Positions 1-11,603 are shown, counted from the stretch's first letter. The stretch: 64,000 nucleotides of DNA from Maratus speciosus (GCA_963932465.1 OZ010788.1:668506484-668570483), one strand, 5' to 3'. Notes: a model not told the origin generated them from the letters alone. Numbers and translations: made by a program.

Positions 1-772
1 ATTATCGAATGCATTGAACCGTAAATAGAAATTTAAATAAATTTTCTGAGAAATCCAACACTTCCGAGGTTAAAAGAAAATAGTTTCATGGAAAATTGAT
101 GAATTCTGTCAAAGCTTGACATGTTTGAAAATACTCAGAAATACTTCTGTACGAATGTTTCATTTTTTATTATCGAATCATTTTGAGAGAAATTAAGTAT
201 GTGTAATGATATATGTGTCTTATATATTTTTTACGTAAACATATTTATATATTATTCAAAACTCATAAAACAATAACGGAACAAATATTGTACATTGCGC
301 TATTATTCTTGTGTACTTACCATATTGCTTTTCATAGCTTGTTTCTCCTTCCAAAATGAAGCAAGTCTGAAATTGTACGCCAAACGTGGCTAATGAGGTG
401 CGTTCGTACTACGACTAGTTTTGTAAGTATTCAGATCTTGGTGCAATTGCTGTTGTATTCTTATGCAAAAATCCATAAAAACAAAACTACAATTCTGTAG
501 ATTAAATTCTGCCATACGTAAATAATAGGACCTTACCACCATGGCAACCTGCAATCATTACCTATCATGGGATATCATTGAATTCGCTACGTGCGATAGG
601 ATTTAATAGAATCAAGAAAACTTTCATTAAAATATTTTGAAGTTTTTATTCGATTTTCATAAAATTCGAAATGACTCGACGTAATAATCTAACGGTAAAT
701 TTCTAAGTATTAGGTTGGTAAGTATCTGCGCTGTTATATGCGGACAGACTGACGCACCAGACAGCGACTACA

Positions 773-1407
773 CACTGCAAATTTGTGAAACACTTTTGCA
801 ACACTAACTGAACATAATAATTAACACTTATAACTAAAATCATTTTCGATTGTGTTGTGAATGTTTTGCGAATGTGTTGTGTCAAATAAAAAGATAGTGC
901 AAAAAGTGTTGTTAAAAATTACAAGAGGGGAAATGTGTTTTCAAAACATTCGTTTTTAAAATTGTGTTATAAATGTTTAATAAATAGTATGTTTTAAATG
1001 TGCGTGTGTTATCTTAAAGGCATTATGTAGAAAGTGTTTTACACGTGTTGTTTTCTAGTGTTCTAAATTGTGTGGTGTTTACCATGTGTTGTTAATTTGG
1101 TGACTAAGTGTTGTGCAGCAAAACACTATTGTAAGAAAATATTTTCATCAACACTATTTACAACACGATTTCAACACAATTAACAACATTATTTTAGAAC
1201 ACATTTTTAGATAGCAACACTTTTGCAACATATTAGGAACACGTTTCTAGATAGCAACACTTTTGCAATATATTAAGAACACAATCACAACACAAAAAAT
1301 ATTTTGTATATGAAGTTTTTTAATTCACAACACATTAATGTGTTGTTAATTTGGTGACAAAAAGTGTTGTAAAATGTGTTTATTTTTGTGTTTGAGAATT
1401 TGCAGTG
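773..1407. mobile_element. GTGTTGT-rich foldback element
   Basis: Ends are inverted: CACTGCAAATTTGTGAAACAC at 773-793 and the complementary AATTTGCAGTG at 1397-1407. The interior is filled with GTGTTGT on the left half and AACACAAC-type words on the right half, so the strand can fold on itself over most of its length. It sits in the ACGACTA stretch of the surrounding TIR element, directly before a second foldback. No open frame is meaningful. The family is not assigned; it is most simply a foldback MITE. Confidence 0.65.
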
Positions 1408-1414
1408 TAGGATA

Positions 1415-1761
1415 CACTGTAAAAAAAAAAAAAAACGACATTTTTACAGTACAAAGTACTGTTTATCTCGCGCACAAACTCGATCACAGTGAATGTGCTG
1501 TATCTTTCTTTGGTTTCCTGACTATATTACCATAGAAAATACAGTAGTTGCGTAAAATTAACAGCACAATGTGCTGGCAAGTTGGATGCCAGCAGTTTGT
1601 ACTGTAAAAAAATGCGTCCAAATTGCCTGCACATTGTGCTGTTAATTTTACGCAGCTACTGTATTTTCCATGTTAATACAGTCAGGAAACCAAAGAAAGA
1701 TACAGCACATTCACTGTGATCGAGTTTGTTCTGTCAAATCTACAGTGGTTTTTTTAAAGTG
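1415..1761. mobile_element. Foldback MITE with 150-bp arms
   Basis: Left arm about 1415-1577 and right arm about 1627-1761 are near-perfect inverted copies: AACTCGATCACAGTGAATGT on the left has its complement on the right at about 1708-1727, and TTGCGTAAAATTAACAGCAC has its complement near 1638-1657. The termini are CACTGTAAAA and a TTTAAAGTG counterpart. Arms diverge little, suggesting a relatively recent copy. It has no coding capacity and lies next to the GTGTTGT foldback; the two share the CACT start and may have inserted one into the end of the other. Confidence 0.8.
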
Positions 1762-2638
1762 TAGGTGCTACATATTTATATAATTACGAACGCATCTAAA
1801 AATGTAGTTGAAAAAATATCATATTTGAAATAGTTCTTAATGAATTTTGGTTACCATGCCTTCTATTAGAAAGAAAATAATTTGTTAGATTGAAACTCTC
1901 CACTTTCTATGGGGTCCCGGGAAATGAAAATATTGGCGAGTCTTAAATGGAAAACAAACATAGATGCGTGAAGAAGATCCCAATAAAAGGAATCGCTTTT
2001 ATATATGAAACGAAAAGCTCTTCCTTTGTATAAAATCATCTTCTGATTTCACCAAAGCATTATCGAATGCATTGAACCGGATATAGAAATTCAAATAAAT
2101 TCTTAGAGAAATCCAATACTTTCGAGGTTAAAAGAAAATATAAAATACGCAGAGTTTGAGAGAAAATGATGAATTCTGTCAAAGCTTGACATGTTTGAAA
2201 ATACTCAAAAGTGCGTCTGTACGAATTTTTGATTTTTTTTATTATTGAAATACTTTGGGAGAAGTTAAGTATGTGTAATGACATATTATATATTTTTTGT
2301 ATAAAAATATTTATGTATTATTCAAAACAAATATTATACATTGTGCTATAATTATTTCGAATTTTCCTGTTATATTTTTCATTGCTTGTTTTTCTTCCAA
2401 GAAAAAAAAAAGAAAATATTGTACATGTATAATTATACGAAATTGCACTATTCAACAAATTTTAACTTTTTTTCCTGTATCTGGATCGGAAATGGGTGCA
2501 TTTAATTAATTTTAGGGAGCTGAAGTCAGTGGAATAATCAGATTCTTTTAATCATCTTTACATTAATTATATACAGGGCAGTTACGTAATGACAAAAGTG
2601 AAGTATTCGACAAAAATTGACCGTTTAAAATACAAACA

Positions 2639-3445
2639 CTAGAAAACAGGAATTCTGCTTTTTCAGAATTTAGTGTCACCCCTGATAGAAAAATATATGT
2701 ATATAAATATAGATAATATAAAACATATTTCAGTCTTAAGACTTAAAACACACGCTTCTATTTTACATAAAATGACGTCTTGCATTCTCTGAAGAATTCC
2801 TCATTTGCGATACACTCTTAAGCAACATTTACAGTAAGGTATTCATAGGTTGTCACTATCGCAGAATAATACACAGATCCAAAAAAAAAAACAGATGTCA
2901 CTCAAGAAACTTGACAAAAAAATCACCTATCTAATGATTCATATGCCTTCATTTGTTTGTAATATACATAATGAAATTAAATATAGTTTATAATAGCTCC
3001 ATGTTTTATCAGAAATCATTCATTTATATTTTTTTTCAAAATAACACGTATTTTAATTATTTTTTTTTTCAAAAATAGGGAGAATGGGGAAATGTAGTTA
3101 AAATGGGAAAAGTAGGGAAAATGGCAACAAAAAGATATAATTACTATTTTCCAACTATTTTTCCTTTACTTTCTACAGAAACTACAAAAAAATTAATATC
3201 TCAAAAATAAATTGATATGCAGTTTTCAAACAAATTGCATTTAAAAGTACATTTTTACCCAATAGGACGATATAAAAATTGAAAATGTGCGATGCTTAGA
3301 AGTTAAAAAATTGCAGTAGAATATTTAACAGTACAATGATACATCTGCTTTGTTTCACTGCTGGCTTATACAACGGAACATTGTTTTTTGGAGACGACAC
3401 TTTATTTGTTGGGAGAAAGAAATAGGACATCGGGGGCTAAAAACA
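2639..3445. repeat. Dispersed repeat, copy A (copy B at 35015-35840)
   Basis: Begins with CTAGAAAACAGGAATTCTGC and aligns by eye over about 0.8 kb with 35015-35840 in the same orientation, with small indels and substitutions. Shared landmarks include a TATAAATATAGATA stretch, AAATAATTCCTCATTTGCGAT-like sequence and GCTGGCTTATACAACG near the 3' end. No protein homology was recognised in any frame. It may be a non-autonomous element or a unit of a large duplicated block. Confidence 0.65.
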
Positions 3446-4005
3446 TAATATTCATCAGTAAAAATGTTTTACTGATTACCTAACACAAACAATGAATTAA
3501 TACGTGCATGGAGCTGTTTCGTAAAAGTCGATAACGTTAATATTAACAATGTTATTTTCCTAAACAGAATGATATCATTCTTGACGACAGTTCTGAATAT
3601 TTTTATAGTTACTTTTACAGAAGAATGCATCCAAAAATATGTTTTAAGCTACATAGTCATTCATTTCCTTATTATCTGACCTCAAAATGCAGATTATAAT
3701 TTACATTTCACTACGTATTTTACCATGTATGTAAAAATGAAATTCTAAAATTTTGTAAAAATCTTACATGATTGAAACATTCTGTTAGCAGATTTGGATT
3801 TTAGGCAAAAAATCTAACAAATCGTTAAAATTAAAGAATCAATTATTATTTAGAATTATATAAACTACATAAGTCAGAATTTTAACAGATTATGGGCGCT
3901 ATGATTTTAAGAAATCTGTGTTTTAAAACAGTATAAGCTCCTCTTTCATATGAAACTCTATCGCTAATTGGTTTCTTATATAGGTTTCTCAAGTGTACAT
4001 GTCTT
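3446..4005. other. AT-rich stretch, nothing recognised
   Basis: About 560 bases of AT-rich sequence with no open frame above background, no clear inverted repeat and no match to other parts of the window that I could see. Confidence 0.5.
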
Positions 4006-4007
4006 TT

Positions 4008-4372
4008 AACGCCTTAAGGATCACTTAACACTAATAAAAACCATAAAAAGTACCTATTTTCTATTGCAGAAATTGAGTAATTATAAGATTTCTAAATAAA
4101 ATATGCAATTAGCTTTATGCTTGTGAAAAAAGATGTTATAGAATAATTCACATTTACCGAAAAGATTTTATGTGAGAATTTTCTCCTCCTTAATCCTTGT
4201 TTTACACCGTACAAATTAATACGAATAAGATCCTTATTTTAAAAAATTGTTACTACTTTACAAATGTTCGCAAATATTATTTAAAGTAATATATCAGGAT
4301 TCGTACTGGTACCGTTATTTTCAAGGCCATATATCAGATTTTTTTTTTTTTAAATAGAAAAATAAATCTACT
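4008..4372. mobile_element. Left part of TTAA-type repeat (right part at 6070-6328)
   Basis: Starts TAACGCCTTAAGGATCACTTAA and parallels the left half of the element at 4373-4956. The matching right half, ending AAGAATTAAGGGGTTAA, is at about 6070-6328. The two halves are now separated by the 4373-4956 copy and Tc1 relics, which suggests an old element broken by insertion or duplication. Confidence 0.5.
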
Positions 4373-4956
4373 TTAACCCCTTAAGGATCGCTTAATATTT
4401 GGAAAAACCATCAAAAATGTACCTATTTTTTATTACAGAAATTGAATAATTATAAGTTTTCTAAATAAAACATGCAATTATTATTATTTTATTAAGAATA
4501 AAAGAATAAGGCGAAAAACAAAGAAGTCATAGAACAAATTCACATTTGTAGAAAAGCCGCCATGCGAGAATTCTGTGTCTTCATGTATGTTTAACTATAC
4601 AAATTAATGCGAATAAGACCTTTTTTCCCCCATCTTTTATCTTTATTTATCATCATCACACAATTGTTTTACAAATAATATTTGAAATAATATATATACA
4701 TTAAATTTTGATTATTAATAATTTTTTGAGTGTGATATATTTCGAAACATACAATACAAAATCCAGCATCACGACCAACACCAAAATCCCCAAACGGTAA
4801 TGTTCAAAAATTTCACACGGAAATACCAGTTAATTTTTTCTGGCTTCAAACGTTTTTCCAGCAATCAAATCTCCAGCCAGAAAATAAGACGCTCATGAGA
4901 AATAATGAACGACATCTCAGCCCGTGAATTGACGGGAGCGAGAATTAAGGGGTCAA
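4373..4956. mobile_element. TTAA-flanked non-autonomous element (about 584 bp)
   Basis: Begins TTAACCCCTTAAGGATCGC and ends GCGAGAATTAAGGGGTCAAG, so short ends TTAACCCCTTA are inverted. The TTAA outer tetranucleotide and CCC start are the hallmarks of piggyBac-type target duplications. The last 30 bases (GACGGGAGCGAGAATTAAGG) also end the smaller elements at 33099-33315 and 53197-53413, tying them into one family. No transposase is present. Confidence 0.65.
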
Positions 4957-6063
4957 GCGAACGAAATTTCGCCTGATTTCAGGACAGATTTTCCATAAGT
5001 TAAACCAATTTTTTGATTTGTATGCAACATGAATAAACGCATTATCTTGCTCAAATACATACTTTGGAAAAGCTAAAAGTTCACCAAATGGCTGTAAATT
5101 GTTTTCCAATGTATGTACGTAGTCTTACGCTGCTTGGCGACCATTGAGAAACTCCAGAGATACTTGAGAATTAAAACAAAGTGAGGCCCAAATCATTAAC
5201 CCTTTCGAGGGCAAAGGGCACCTAATTTTAATTTCAAAAGTGACAAACGGCACCAAGAATATTTAATTAAAATTTTCCTTTTATAATGTACATGAAAATA
5301 AGCAATTTCGTATTTTCTAATAAATTCGTTTATAAATTCGTCCATTATTTCATCAGTTTATAAACAGGGTTACTCCGCGATGGAAAAGCGTCAATTTGTT
5401 GTGAGATTTCAAGGCTGGTTGTTTTATCCTTTTCATCTAAACTAATTTACATCTTTCTTTAATTCATCTACAAAAGTATCCGTTGACACAGAGAGCTCTG
5501 ACTCACTTTTAATGCGATCAGCAGTAATCATTTGTCTAGATGCCAGTTTATGGATACTTCTATAATCTCGTTTTCTGGCCACATGTGGCCTTCCAGATTT
5601 ATGTTTTGCTTTGAAAGAATCACCCTTAGAAAGTACTTGATAGACAGACTTCTTTGGACTATTCAAAGTAGCTGAAATTTGTGCAACAGTCTACCCTTTC
5701 GATTTCAGCTTCCATGCTTTAATCACATCATCTGACAGAAAATTTCTAGCTCGCGGCATCTTCACTAACCGACACTATCGCGAGGTGTACTTAAATACTT
5801 CATGCATGTGACGTCATAAGTTTGAAATTTGCGTTTTTCCGTGAACAGTTGCCAAAAATCACAAAAGTGTCTAAACTTTTGCAATATGCACATTTCACTT
5901 TTTTCCGTTAAATTAAATAATATCCTACATTAAAACGGTTATTTCTGTCCTAAAAGGTTTAATATATATTTAAAATAAGTACAGCCATTTGTGTAACCCA
6001 AGTGTTCGTATTTTCTATTTAAAGGTTAAATATCACCAGTGTCTAAACTTTTTCTGAGCACTG
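4957..6063 (-). pseudogene. Decayed Tc1 transposase with one TIR
   Basis: Reading the minus strand, a 5' terminus CAGTGCTCAGAAAAAGTTTA at 6063 follows a TA, as in Tc1 elements. A start codon near 5759 opens a helix-turn-helix region (residues resembling PRARNFLSDDVIKAWKLKSK), then an in-frame stop, then an open frame down to 5442 containing KSVYQVLSKGDSFKAK and SGRPHVARKRDYRSIHKLAS, the Tc1 GRP linker and second DNA-binding half. The C-terminal part lies at about 5200-4960 as WASLCFNSQVSLEFLNGR, an in-frame stop, then FEQDNAFIH, carrying the QDNA catalytic aspartate. The middle, including the first catalytic aspartate, is missing or replaced by a TTAA-type insertion near 5199-5390. It cannot make active enzyme. 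Confidence 0.75.
5199..5390. mobile_element. TTAA-type MITE, probably truncated, inside Tc1
   Basis: Starts ATTAACCCTTTCGAGGGCAA and resembles the CCCTTTCAAGG family (7084-7302, 11604-11832) through the GTGACAAACGGCACCA segment and the AATAAATTCGTTTATAAATTC segment. A clean right end is not visible, so the boundary is approximate. It separates N- and C-terminal pieces of the Tc1 relic. Confidence 0.5.
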
Positions 6064-6329
6064 TATATATGTAAAATGTTGACTATATTAAAATTAAATT
6101 ATTATCAGAAATGCTTGATTCATCATTCATAATTTACTGAAACATAGGTCATACAAACGATACTAAACGTGAATTTTCAAAGACTTCATATGGAAATGAA
6201 AGTTAAATTTTTCTGATTTCAAAAGTTTTTCCGGTTTTGAAATCGTCAGCCCTGCAATATCGGGAACGTCAGAAGTAGACAACGACGCCCGAGCCCGTCA
6301 TATTGACGAGAGCAAGAATTAAGGGGTTA

Positions 6330-7080
6330 ATATACGGATTTAATGTAAAATGTTTTATAAAAAATAGGGACATGATATAAATGAATTTTCTGTAAGGCAG
6401 AAGCCACGTCTTTAGTCAATGATGTTTTTTGAATACAAACAAGATTTCTCGTATCCGTAGGTAATGTGTTTATAGAAAAGAATATCCTTATAAGTACTTC
6501 TTGCATGATAAAAAAAGAGGGAATCAAAAGAGGAAGTTTTCATTGGTACAAAAAAAGATAAAAATAAAAAAGTTTAAAAAAACTGCGCGAATGTTTACAT
6601 CGAAAATAAAAAGAAGGTATGCAAACAAGTAGCAAATATGCCCAATAACAAAAGTTGCCTTTATTTATGTATGAAATTGAAAACTCATATATAAAATCAC
6701 TTTATGATTTCACTAAAACGTTATCGTAAGGAAATCGTATTCATTGAGGTGTATCAAAACAGTAGGTTGAATCTTTGGAGAAATACAAGAATCTCATCTT
6801 AAAGAAAATACGAAATAAATGGAGTTTGGGAGAAATGGTAGGATTCTGTCAAATATTGGCTTTTTCTTGACAACCATCTGAAATATTTTTATGATCTTCT
6901 GATCTGTTTTTCCTTTTGACAGACACTGAAGAAAAGGTCGTAACATGTTATAAGTATTGATAGGTACTTATCTGCACTTATAGATAATTATATAGTAGAA
7001 GTGTCCAATAATTATTAATACTTTACATGAAATACAATGACTTGTTGTGCATGGCGAGAAACTTTTTCCCGATCAAAATT
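6330..7080. repeat. Diverged unit of the left tandem family
   Basis: The segment 6655-6860 (TTTATTTATGTATGAAATTG, then AAATCACTTTATGATTTCAC) parallels 1990-2200, 11525-11600, 17005-17090 and 20060-20140. The rest of the stretch is AT-rich with no recognisable gene. Confidence 0.5.
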
Positions 7081-7083
7081 TAC

Positions 7084-7302
7084 TTAACCCCTTGAGGGGC
7101 GCTGGTAGTTTATGAAATCACTTAATTGTAATTCCCAGACGACACAATAGCACCAGAATTTCAGTTAAAAAAATTTTCGGTTTATCATATATGCGAAATA
7201 TAGCTTTTTCTTATTTAGAAATAAATTTGTTTTCAAATTCCGGTGTCATTCATTAATTTCAACGCTTTAGCATTGAAATTGGTATGCCCCTGAAAGGGTT
7301 AA
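7084..7302. mobile_element. TTAA-flanked MITE, CCCTTTCAAGG family (219 bp)
   Basis: TTAACCCCTTGAGGGGCGCT at the left and GCCCCTGAAAGGGTTAA at the right are inverted, and the outer TTAA appears on both sides. The internal order (AATTGTAATTCCC, CACCAGAATTT, AAATTCCGGTGTCATTCATT) is shared with 11604-11832 and, more weakly, 19300-19523. Size and ends fit a piggyBac-like MITE. Confidence 0.75.
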
Positions 7303-7337
7303 ACAAGTCGAAAATTGTACGTCAAACGGGGCAAAAG

Positions 7338-7353
7338 AGGTGCATTCGTACTA
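7338..7353. mobile_element. Orphan left end of AGGTGCGTTCGTA element
   Basis: AGGTGCATTCGTACTA preceded by the same ACGTCAAACGGGGC context found before the other copies. The element is cut here by the Tc1 insertion that starts at the TA. Confidence 0.5.
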
Positions 7354-8232
7354 CAGTGTGTGTCAATAGTTTAAGCACAATAACAATTTTAAAATAAAAC
7401 TTTAAATATTCGCTTTATTTCAATACATGTCTTGTATATGTTAATAATAGCAGTTTTAACACCATATTCAATAAAATTATCTTTTAAATTTTATTTTAAA
7501 CCAGGGAGTTTATAACCGTGTCAAAAAATTAAGTACACAATCGTTTTTATGCAAATTTTACAAAATGATGTAAGCGGTTGCGCTCTCAAACGAATTCTGG
7601 GTGTATAAACAGTCAGTTGTTGTTGTTGAGTTAGTACAAAATACCTAAGTCGAAAGAATTTTCAGAGGAGCAGGTGATAAATATCTGGAGTATGAGAGTA
7701 AAACATAAGTGTATTTCTGAAATTGCAAGTGCATTAAAAAGATCAAAACGAGGTATTCATCAAGTTTTGGCTCGTGATAATGATTTCAAACGAAAATTCC
7801 GTTCATGAAGGCCACGAGTGACTACTTTGCGTGAAGACAGCCGCATCAGAAATTTTTCTTCAACTGGTAATTACTCTCTTTCGCAAATAAAACAGGCAGT
7901 TGGAGGATAATTATCGAAAAAACTATTCGTAGAAGAGTTTTGGAATCGGAATACATCAAAAACTGTAAAATGGCTAGGTTACCATGTCTGAAACGACATC
8001 ACAAAGAAGGTAGATTACAGTGGGACAAAGAGCATATGTCATTTGGTGATAAATGGCTGAATTTTATGTTCAGTGACGAAAAAAATGGAACATCGATTGC
8101 CATGAGGGTTTAGGGTTTAAGTACTATTGGCATGATCTCCACAAACCTAGGAGTATATTTAGCTGACAACATAGTGGTGGTTGTGTAATGGTATGGGGGG
8201 ATATTTATTTCAATGGTCAGACAAACGTTAGG
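7354..8232 (+). pseudogene. Decayed Tc1 transposase, 3'-truncated
   Basis: The element starts CAGTGTGTGTCAATAGTTTA after a TA dinucleotide, a Tc1 terminus. From about 7650 the plus strand reads KSKEFSEEQVINIWSMRV, then SEIASALKRSKRGIHQVLA, the paired-like helix-turn-helix, followed by a stop where the GRP motif is expected (RPRVTTLRED after it). Further on KKTIRRRVLESEYIK, RHHKEGRLQWDKEHMSF and FMFSDEKKW give the first catalytic aspartate, and SGGCVMVWGDIYFNG the block before the second. Several stops and frameshifts break it and the C-terminal third is absent: sequence similarity ends at a C-run near 8238, where BEL/Pao sequence begins. Confidence 0.8.
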
Positions 8233-8261
8233 ATTCCCCCCCCCCCTTCTCTCCAGACAGA

Positions 8262-9372
8262 TAAAATATAAACTGGCACCTTTTAAATTAACAAATGCTG
8301 TTGCATCATCCCATTCTAATGTAAATGTTCTTATTGGGGAGGATTATTTTTATCAAATCTGTTACGATAGAGAAATAAAAAAAAATAACTAAATCTCTCT
8401 TTTTATGTGACAGTTTATTTGGATATTCGCTTTGTGGTTTTTATGAAGATGAAAAAAGAAAAAAAAAATGGAAAGCGCTTCTATTTTAAATCTGTGTGTT
8501 TCAACTCCAGTTGGGGAAGATTTGACTTTTTTATGGGATATTGAATCTTTGGGTATTACGCAATCAAATGATAATATTTCTGATGCAGATAAGGAAATTG
8601 TGAGTAAGTTTGAGAATAACTTAAAATTCGTAAATAATAGATATGAAACGGGTTTATTGTGGAAATATGAGAAAAATAAAGTCGGGAATAATTTTAGAAT
8701 AGCTAGAAGTCGCTTTGAGGAATTAAATCGTAAACTCGAGAAAGATAATGACTTATGTAAAAATTACAAAGACATTATATTAGAACAATTAACTACTGGA
8801 ATTGTAGAAGAATGTCCTGATAAAATAACTCAAAGTGGTTATTTTATGCCGCACAGGCCGGTTTTAAGAAATGATAAATTAACTACTAAGGTAAGAATGG
8901 TTTTCGATGCTTCTTTTAAAGAAAAACATTTAAATTCTCTAAATGACTGCTTATCCAGGTCCGAATCTTAACCCGAACATTCTTAATGTAATATTTAATT
9001 TCAGAAAATTTAATGTTGCATTTAGCGCTGACTTAGAGAAAGCGTTTTTGCAAATTGGGATAACAGAAGAAGATCGGGATTATTTAAAATTTTTGTGGTT
9101 TGGTGACGAAAAGTATGATTTAAAATTTTTGAGATTTACACGAGCTGCTTTTGGGGTAACTTGCAGTCCCTTTCTTTTGGCTGCAACGATTAAATCCCAT
9201 ATACAAATATGATGATCATCCTGAAGTTGTTAAGATTTTGGACTCTTCTTTTTATGTAGATGATTTGATTACGGGGGCAAAATCTGATGAAGACGCTTAT
9301 TATCTATCCTCAACAGCTTCGCATATTATTAAAGAAGCTAGCATGAATTTGCGAAAATTCAAAAATGAAGTG
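8262..9372 (+). pseudogene. BEL/Pao retrotransposon pol fragment (protease end and RT)
   Basis: Around 8310-8350 the peptide HSNVNVLIGEDYFYQI matches the C-terminal part of a BEL/Pao aspartic protease, and SLFGYSLCGFY follows in another frame. The open frame 8468-8971 covers the linker and RT N-terminus (YFMPHRPVLR, KVRMVFDAS). A frameshift near 8945-8970 leads to 8943-9212 with FSADLEKAFLQIGI, carrying the first RT catalytic aspartate, and LRFTRAAFGVTCSPFLL. A second shift near 9195 gives SSFYVDDLITGAKS, the YVDD box. Similarity stops near 9372. Gag, RNase H, integrase and LTRs are absent, so this is a broken internal fragment of an endogenous LTR element. Confidence 0.88.
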
Positions 9373-9399
9373 TAAGCTACAGACTAAGTTAAATAAATA

Positions 9400-11326
9400 T
9401 GTGAAATAGTTTTAAATAAATAATGAGGTGTAAAATGTTTTTTCAAGGTTAAAATTTCTAGAGGATAGGAAGGTTAAAAGCATAAAGATATGCAAAAAAC
9501 GCATTAAGCATTATTATATATTTTTTGTCAATCTTAGTTTTACTTTTTTAAATGATCACTTTTCCCCCTTGCAATCCACAGAATTCCATTTGGTCAAATG
9601 ATGGAAATGAAAAGTCAAGAAAAACTCGTTATTTAAAATAATATATATATGTGCACAACTTCAAAAGTAGAACTTCGATAAATTCCATGAGCTTTTTTTT
9701 TTCTGAATAACATTTCATTCCATAATCAATATAGCTTCGTATTTATGATGTTTTCTGAACTTTTTTACAGCGAAGTTTTTTTTTTTTCTATTCGGCCAAT
9801 TAAAAGTGAAAAATGTTTAAAAACTGCAATAACAAATTACAAAAAATCAAGAGATAAAAAATAAAATAAAATAAAAGTTTGGAACTAGCTTTTGAATTAG
9901 AAGGAGAACTGTAATTTGAATTTTGCATAACATGAAATCGAAAGGTAGAGGCTACAGACGTTCTGTCAAATAAAATAAATTAGCGTTGCAAAAAAGTACA
10001 AGGTTTTTGCCGTTTGTGCCTATTAAGTGAAGAGATAATTAGCAGTAAAAAATTTGAAATGCTGAAAGCATAAACGTTAACATTTTCGCTTAAATTAGGA
10101 CTTGAAAATCCTTACTTTCTTTTTTTTTTTTTTTTTAACTGCTTATTCAGGAAAAGTCCTCAATTGACGGAAAAAGAAAACTTCAACATCGAAAAAAAAG
10201 GGAAAAACAGAAAGAAACAAGCAGGGAGCGCGTTTAAAATAAGCGTATTAGCAGCAAAATCACGTATGGGTTTTCCAAAAATGACAGAGAAAATACTTTA
10301 AAACGCAAATGAAAATAAAAAATAAAATGAATAATGCCAGAATTATTTTTCAAAATGAAAATATAAGAAATTCACGTTCCCACTGCAGCAAAAAAAATAA
10401 ATATTCTTAGGATAACTAATTAACAAATGCAAAAACGTAGGTAATATGAACCAAATGCAGAAATTTTTTGACAACATTCTGAAACGCTAACATACTATTC
10501 AATACTTTCATGTAGGAATGTATAAAAGTATTCTCAATGTATTTAAAAGACTAAAAAAAAAAAAAAAAAAAGAAAGAAATAGGGAAAATGCTTTACGCAT
10601 CACAGTTCCCAATCTTAAGTTTTATGATTTACGTTATCACAATTTTTTTTTTTCTAGCGACTAACTTCGGTTAAATGACGTAAAAGAAAAAACAAGAAAA
10701 GCATTTTGTTATTTACGATTAGAAAAAAAAAATAAATAAGCGTAAAAATGAAAAACATTAAAAATACCCTCTGTGAGTTTAATCATTTTTTTTTGGATAA
10801 AATTTCATTCATAATCAACACAGTTTGGTATTTATATAGTTCTTTTCCCTAGACATTTTGCACAAAATTTATTTTTCTCTATCCGGCCAATTGAAAGTGA
10901 AAAATGTAACAAACTACAATAAACAATAAAATACAAAAATGGAAATAGCTTTTGAATTAGAAGGGAGACTCTAAATTTAATTTTGTGTTTAATGAAATCG
11001 AATGGTAGAGACGTAGAAAGTCATACATGTAAAATAAATTAGCGCTACAAAAAAGTATAAGGTTTTTGCTGTTTGAGACAGTTTAGCGAATAGACAATTA
11101 GTAACAACAAAAAATATAAATGTTGAAACATTAACGCTAAAATTTCAGCTTAAATTAGAGCATTGAAAGAAAAACTAATTTTTTAACTGTTTATCGAAGT
11201 TAAATGATAAATTGTCAGAAAAAAAAAATGTTAGATTGAAAAATAACGAAAAAAAGGTACAAAAGCTAGGAGTAAAGAAGAATTGAGCGTAATTGAATAG
11301 GTATATTAGCAGTAAAATCACGTATG

Positions 11327-11373
<47 letters not shown>

Positions 11374-11560
11374 AATAAAAATTATTTTAATCGCGGGAAA
11401 AAATGTCTTTTTTTAAAAAGAAAAACACAAACACTTTCTAAAGTCAGAGAAGTTGAAGTACACGATAAGACAGAACAAAGGTTAAACATCTCAGAGGCAC
11501 TTAGGGGATACGAAGGGAAAATGAAAAATTATGTATTTATGTGTGGAAATTAAAATTTTC
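9400..11560. repeat. Two tandem units of about 1.08 kb (left array)
   Basis: 9796-10115 and 10882-11160 align closely: each has GGCCAATTxAAAGTGAAAAATG, a CTTTTGAATTAGAAGG block, AATAAATTAGCGxTxCAAAAAAG and GTTTTTGC, giving a period of about 1086 bases. The following block TATTAGCAGxAAAATCACGTATG recurs at 10240, 11297 and, after a gap holding inserted elements, 17460. No open frame is conserved between units, so this is satellite-like DNA rather than a gene family. Confidence 0.75.
11329..11371. repeat. Poly-T run (43 bases)
   Basis: An uninterrupted homopolymer inside a unit of the left tandem array. The sister unit at 10270 lacks it. It could be a retroposed poly-A tail on the minus strand or slippage; no adjacent SINE body was recognised. 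Confidence 0.9.
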
Positions 11561-11603
11561 ATGATGTTAAATCACCTTCTGTTTCCATCAATACCACATC
11601 CCT

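Larger units (their letters stand above)
395..1797. mobile_element. TIR element with AGGTGCGTTCGTA ends, interrupted
   Basis: The left end reads GAGGTGCGTTCGTACTA at 394-410 and the right end TTACGAACGCATCT at 1784-1797, an inverted match. The same paired ends occur at 18992-20002 and 46392-46794, with single ends at 7338 and 35918, so this is a dispersed family. Just inside the right end all copies share a GCGGACAGA-containing stretch followed by an ACGAC motif. The shortest copy is about 400 bp; this one is enlarged by two foldback insertions (773-1407 and 1415-1761). No transposase is encoded, so it is non-autonomous. The superfamily is not assigned. Confidence 0.65.
1..2345. repeat. Direct repeat pair (1-290 and 2060-2345)
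   Basis: The first 290 bases recur at 2060-2345 in the same orientation with scattered substitutions; both start with ATTATCGAATGCATTGAACC and continue in parallel to the TTATATATTTTTTACG-like stretch. The spacing of about 2.06 kb contains three inserted elements (395-1797, 773-1407, 1415-1761), so the ancestral unit was near 0.7-1.0 kb. Related but more diverged copies are seen near 6655-6860, 11525-11600, 17010-17220 and 20060-20240. I read this as decayed tandem units. No coding potential was recognised; short open frames here are chance. Confidence 0.7.

Noticed and set aside
11329..11371. Poly-T as a retroposed poly-A tail
   Set aside because: No SINE/LINE body or target duplication beside it; slippage explains it as well.
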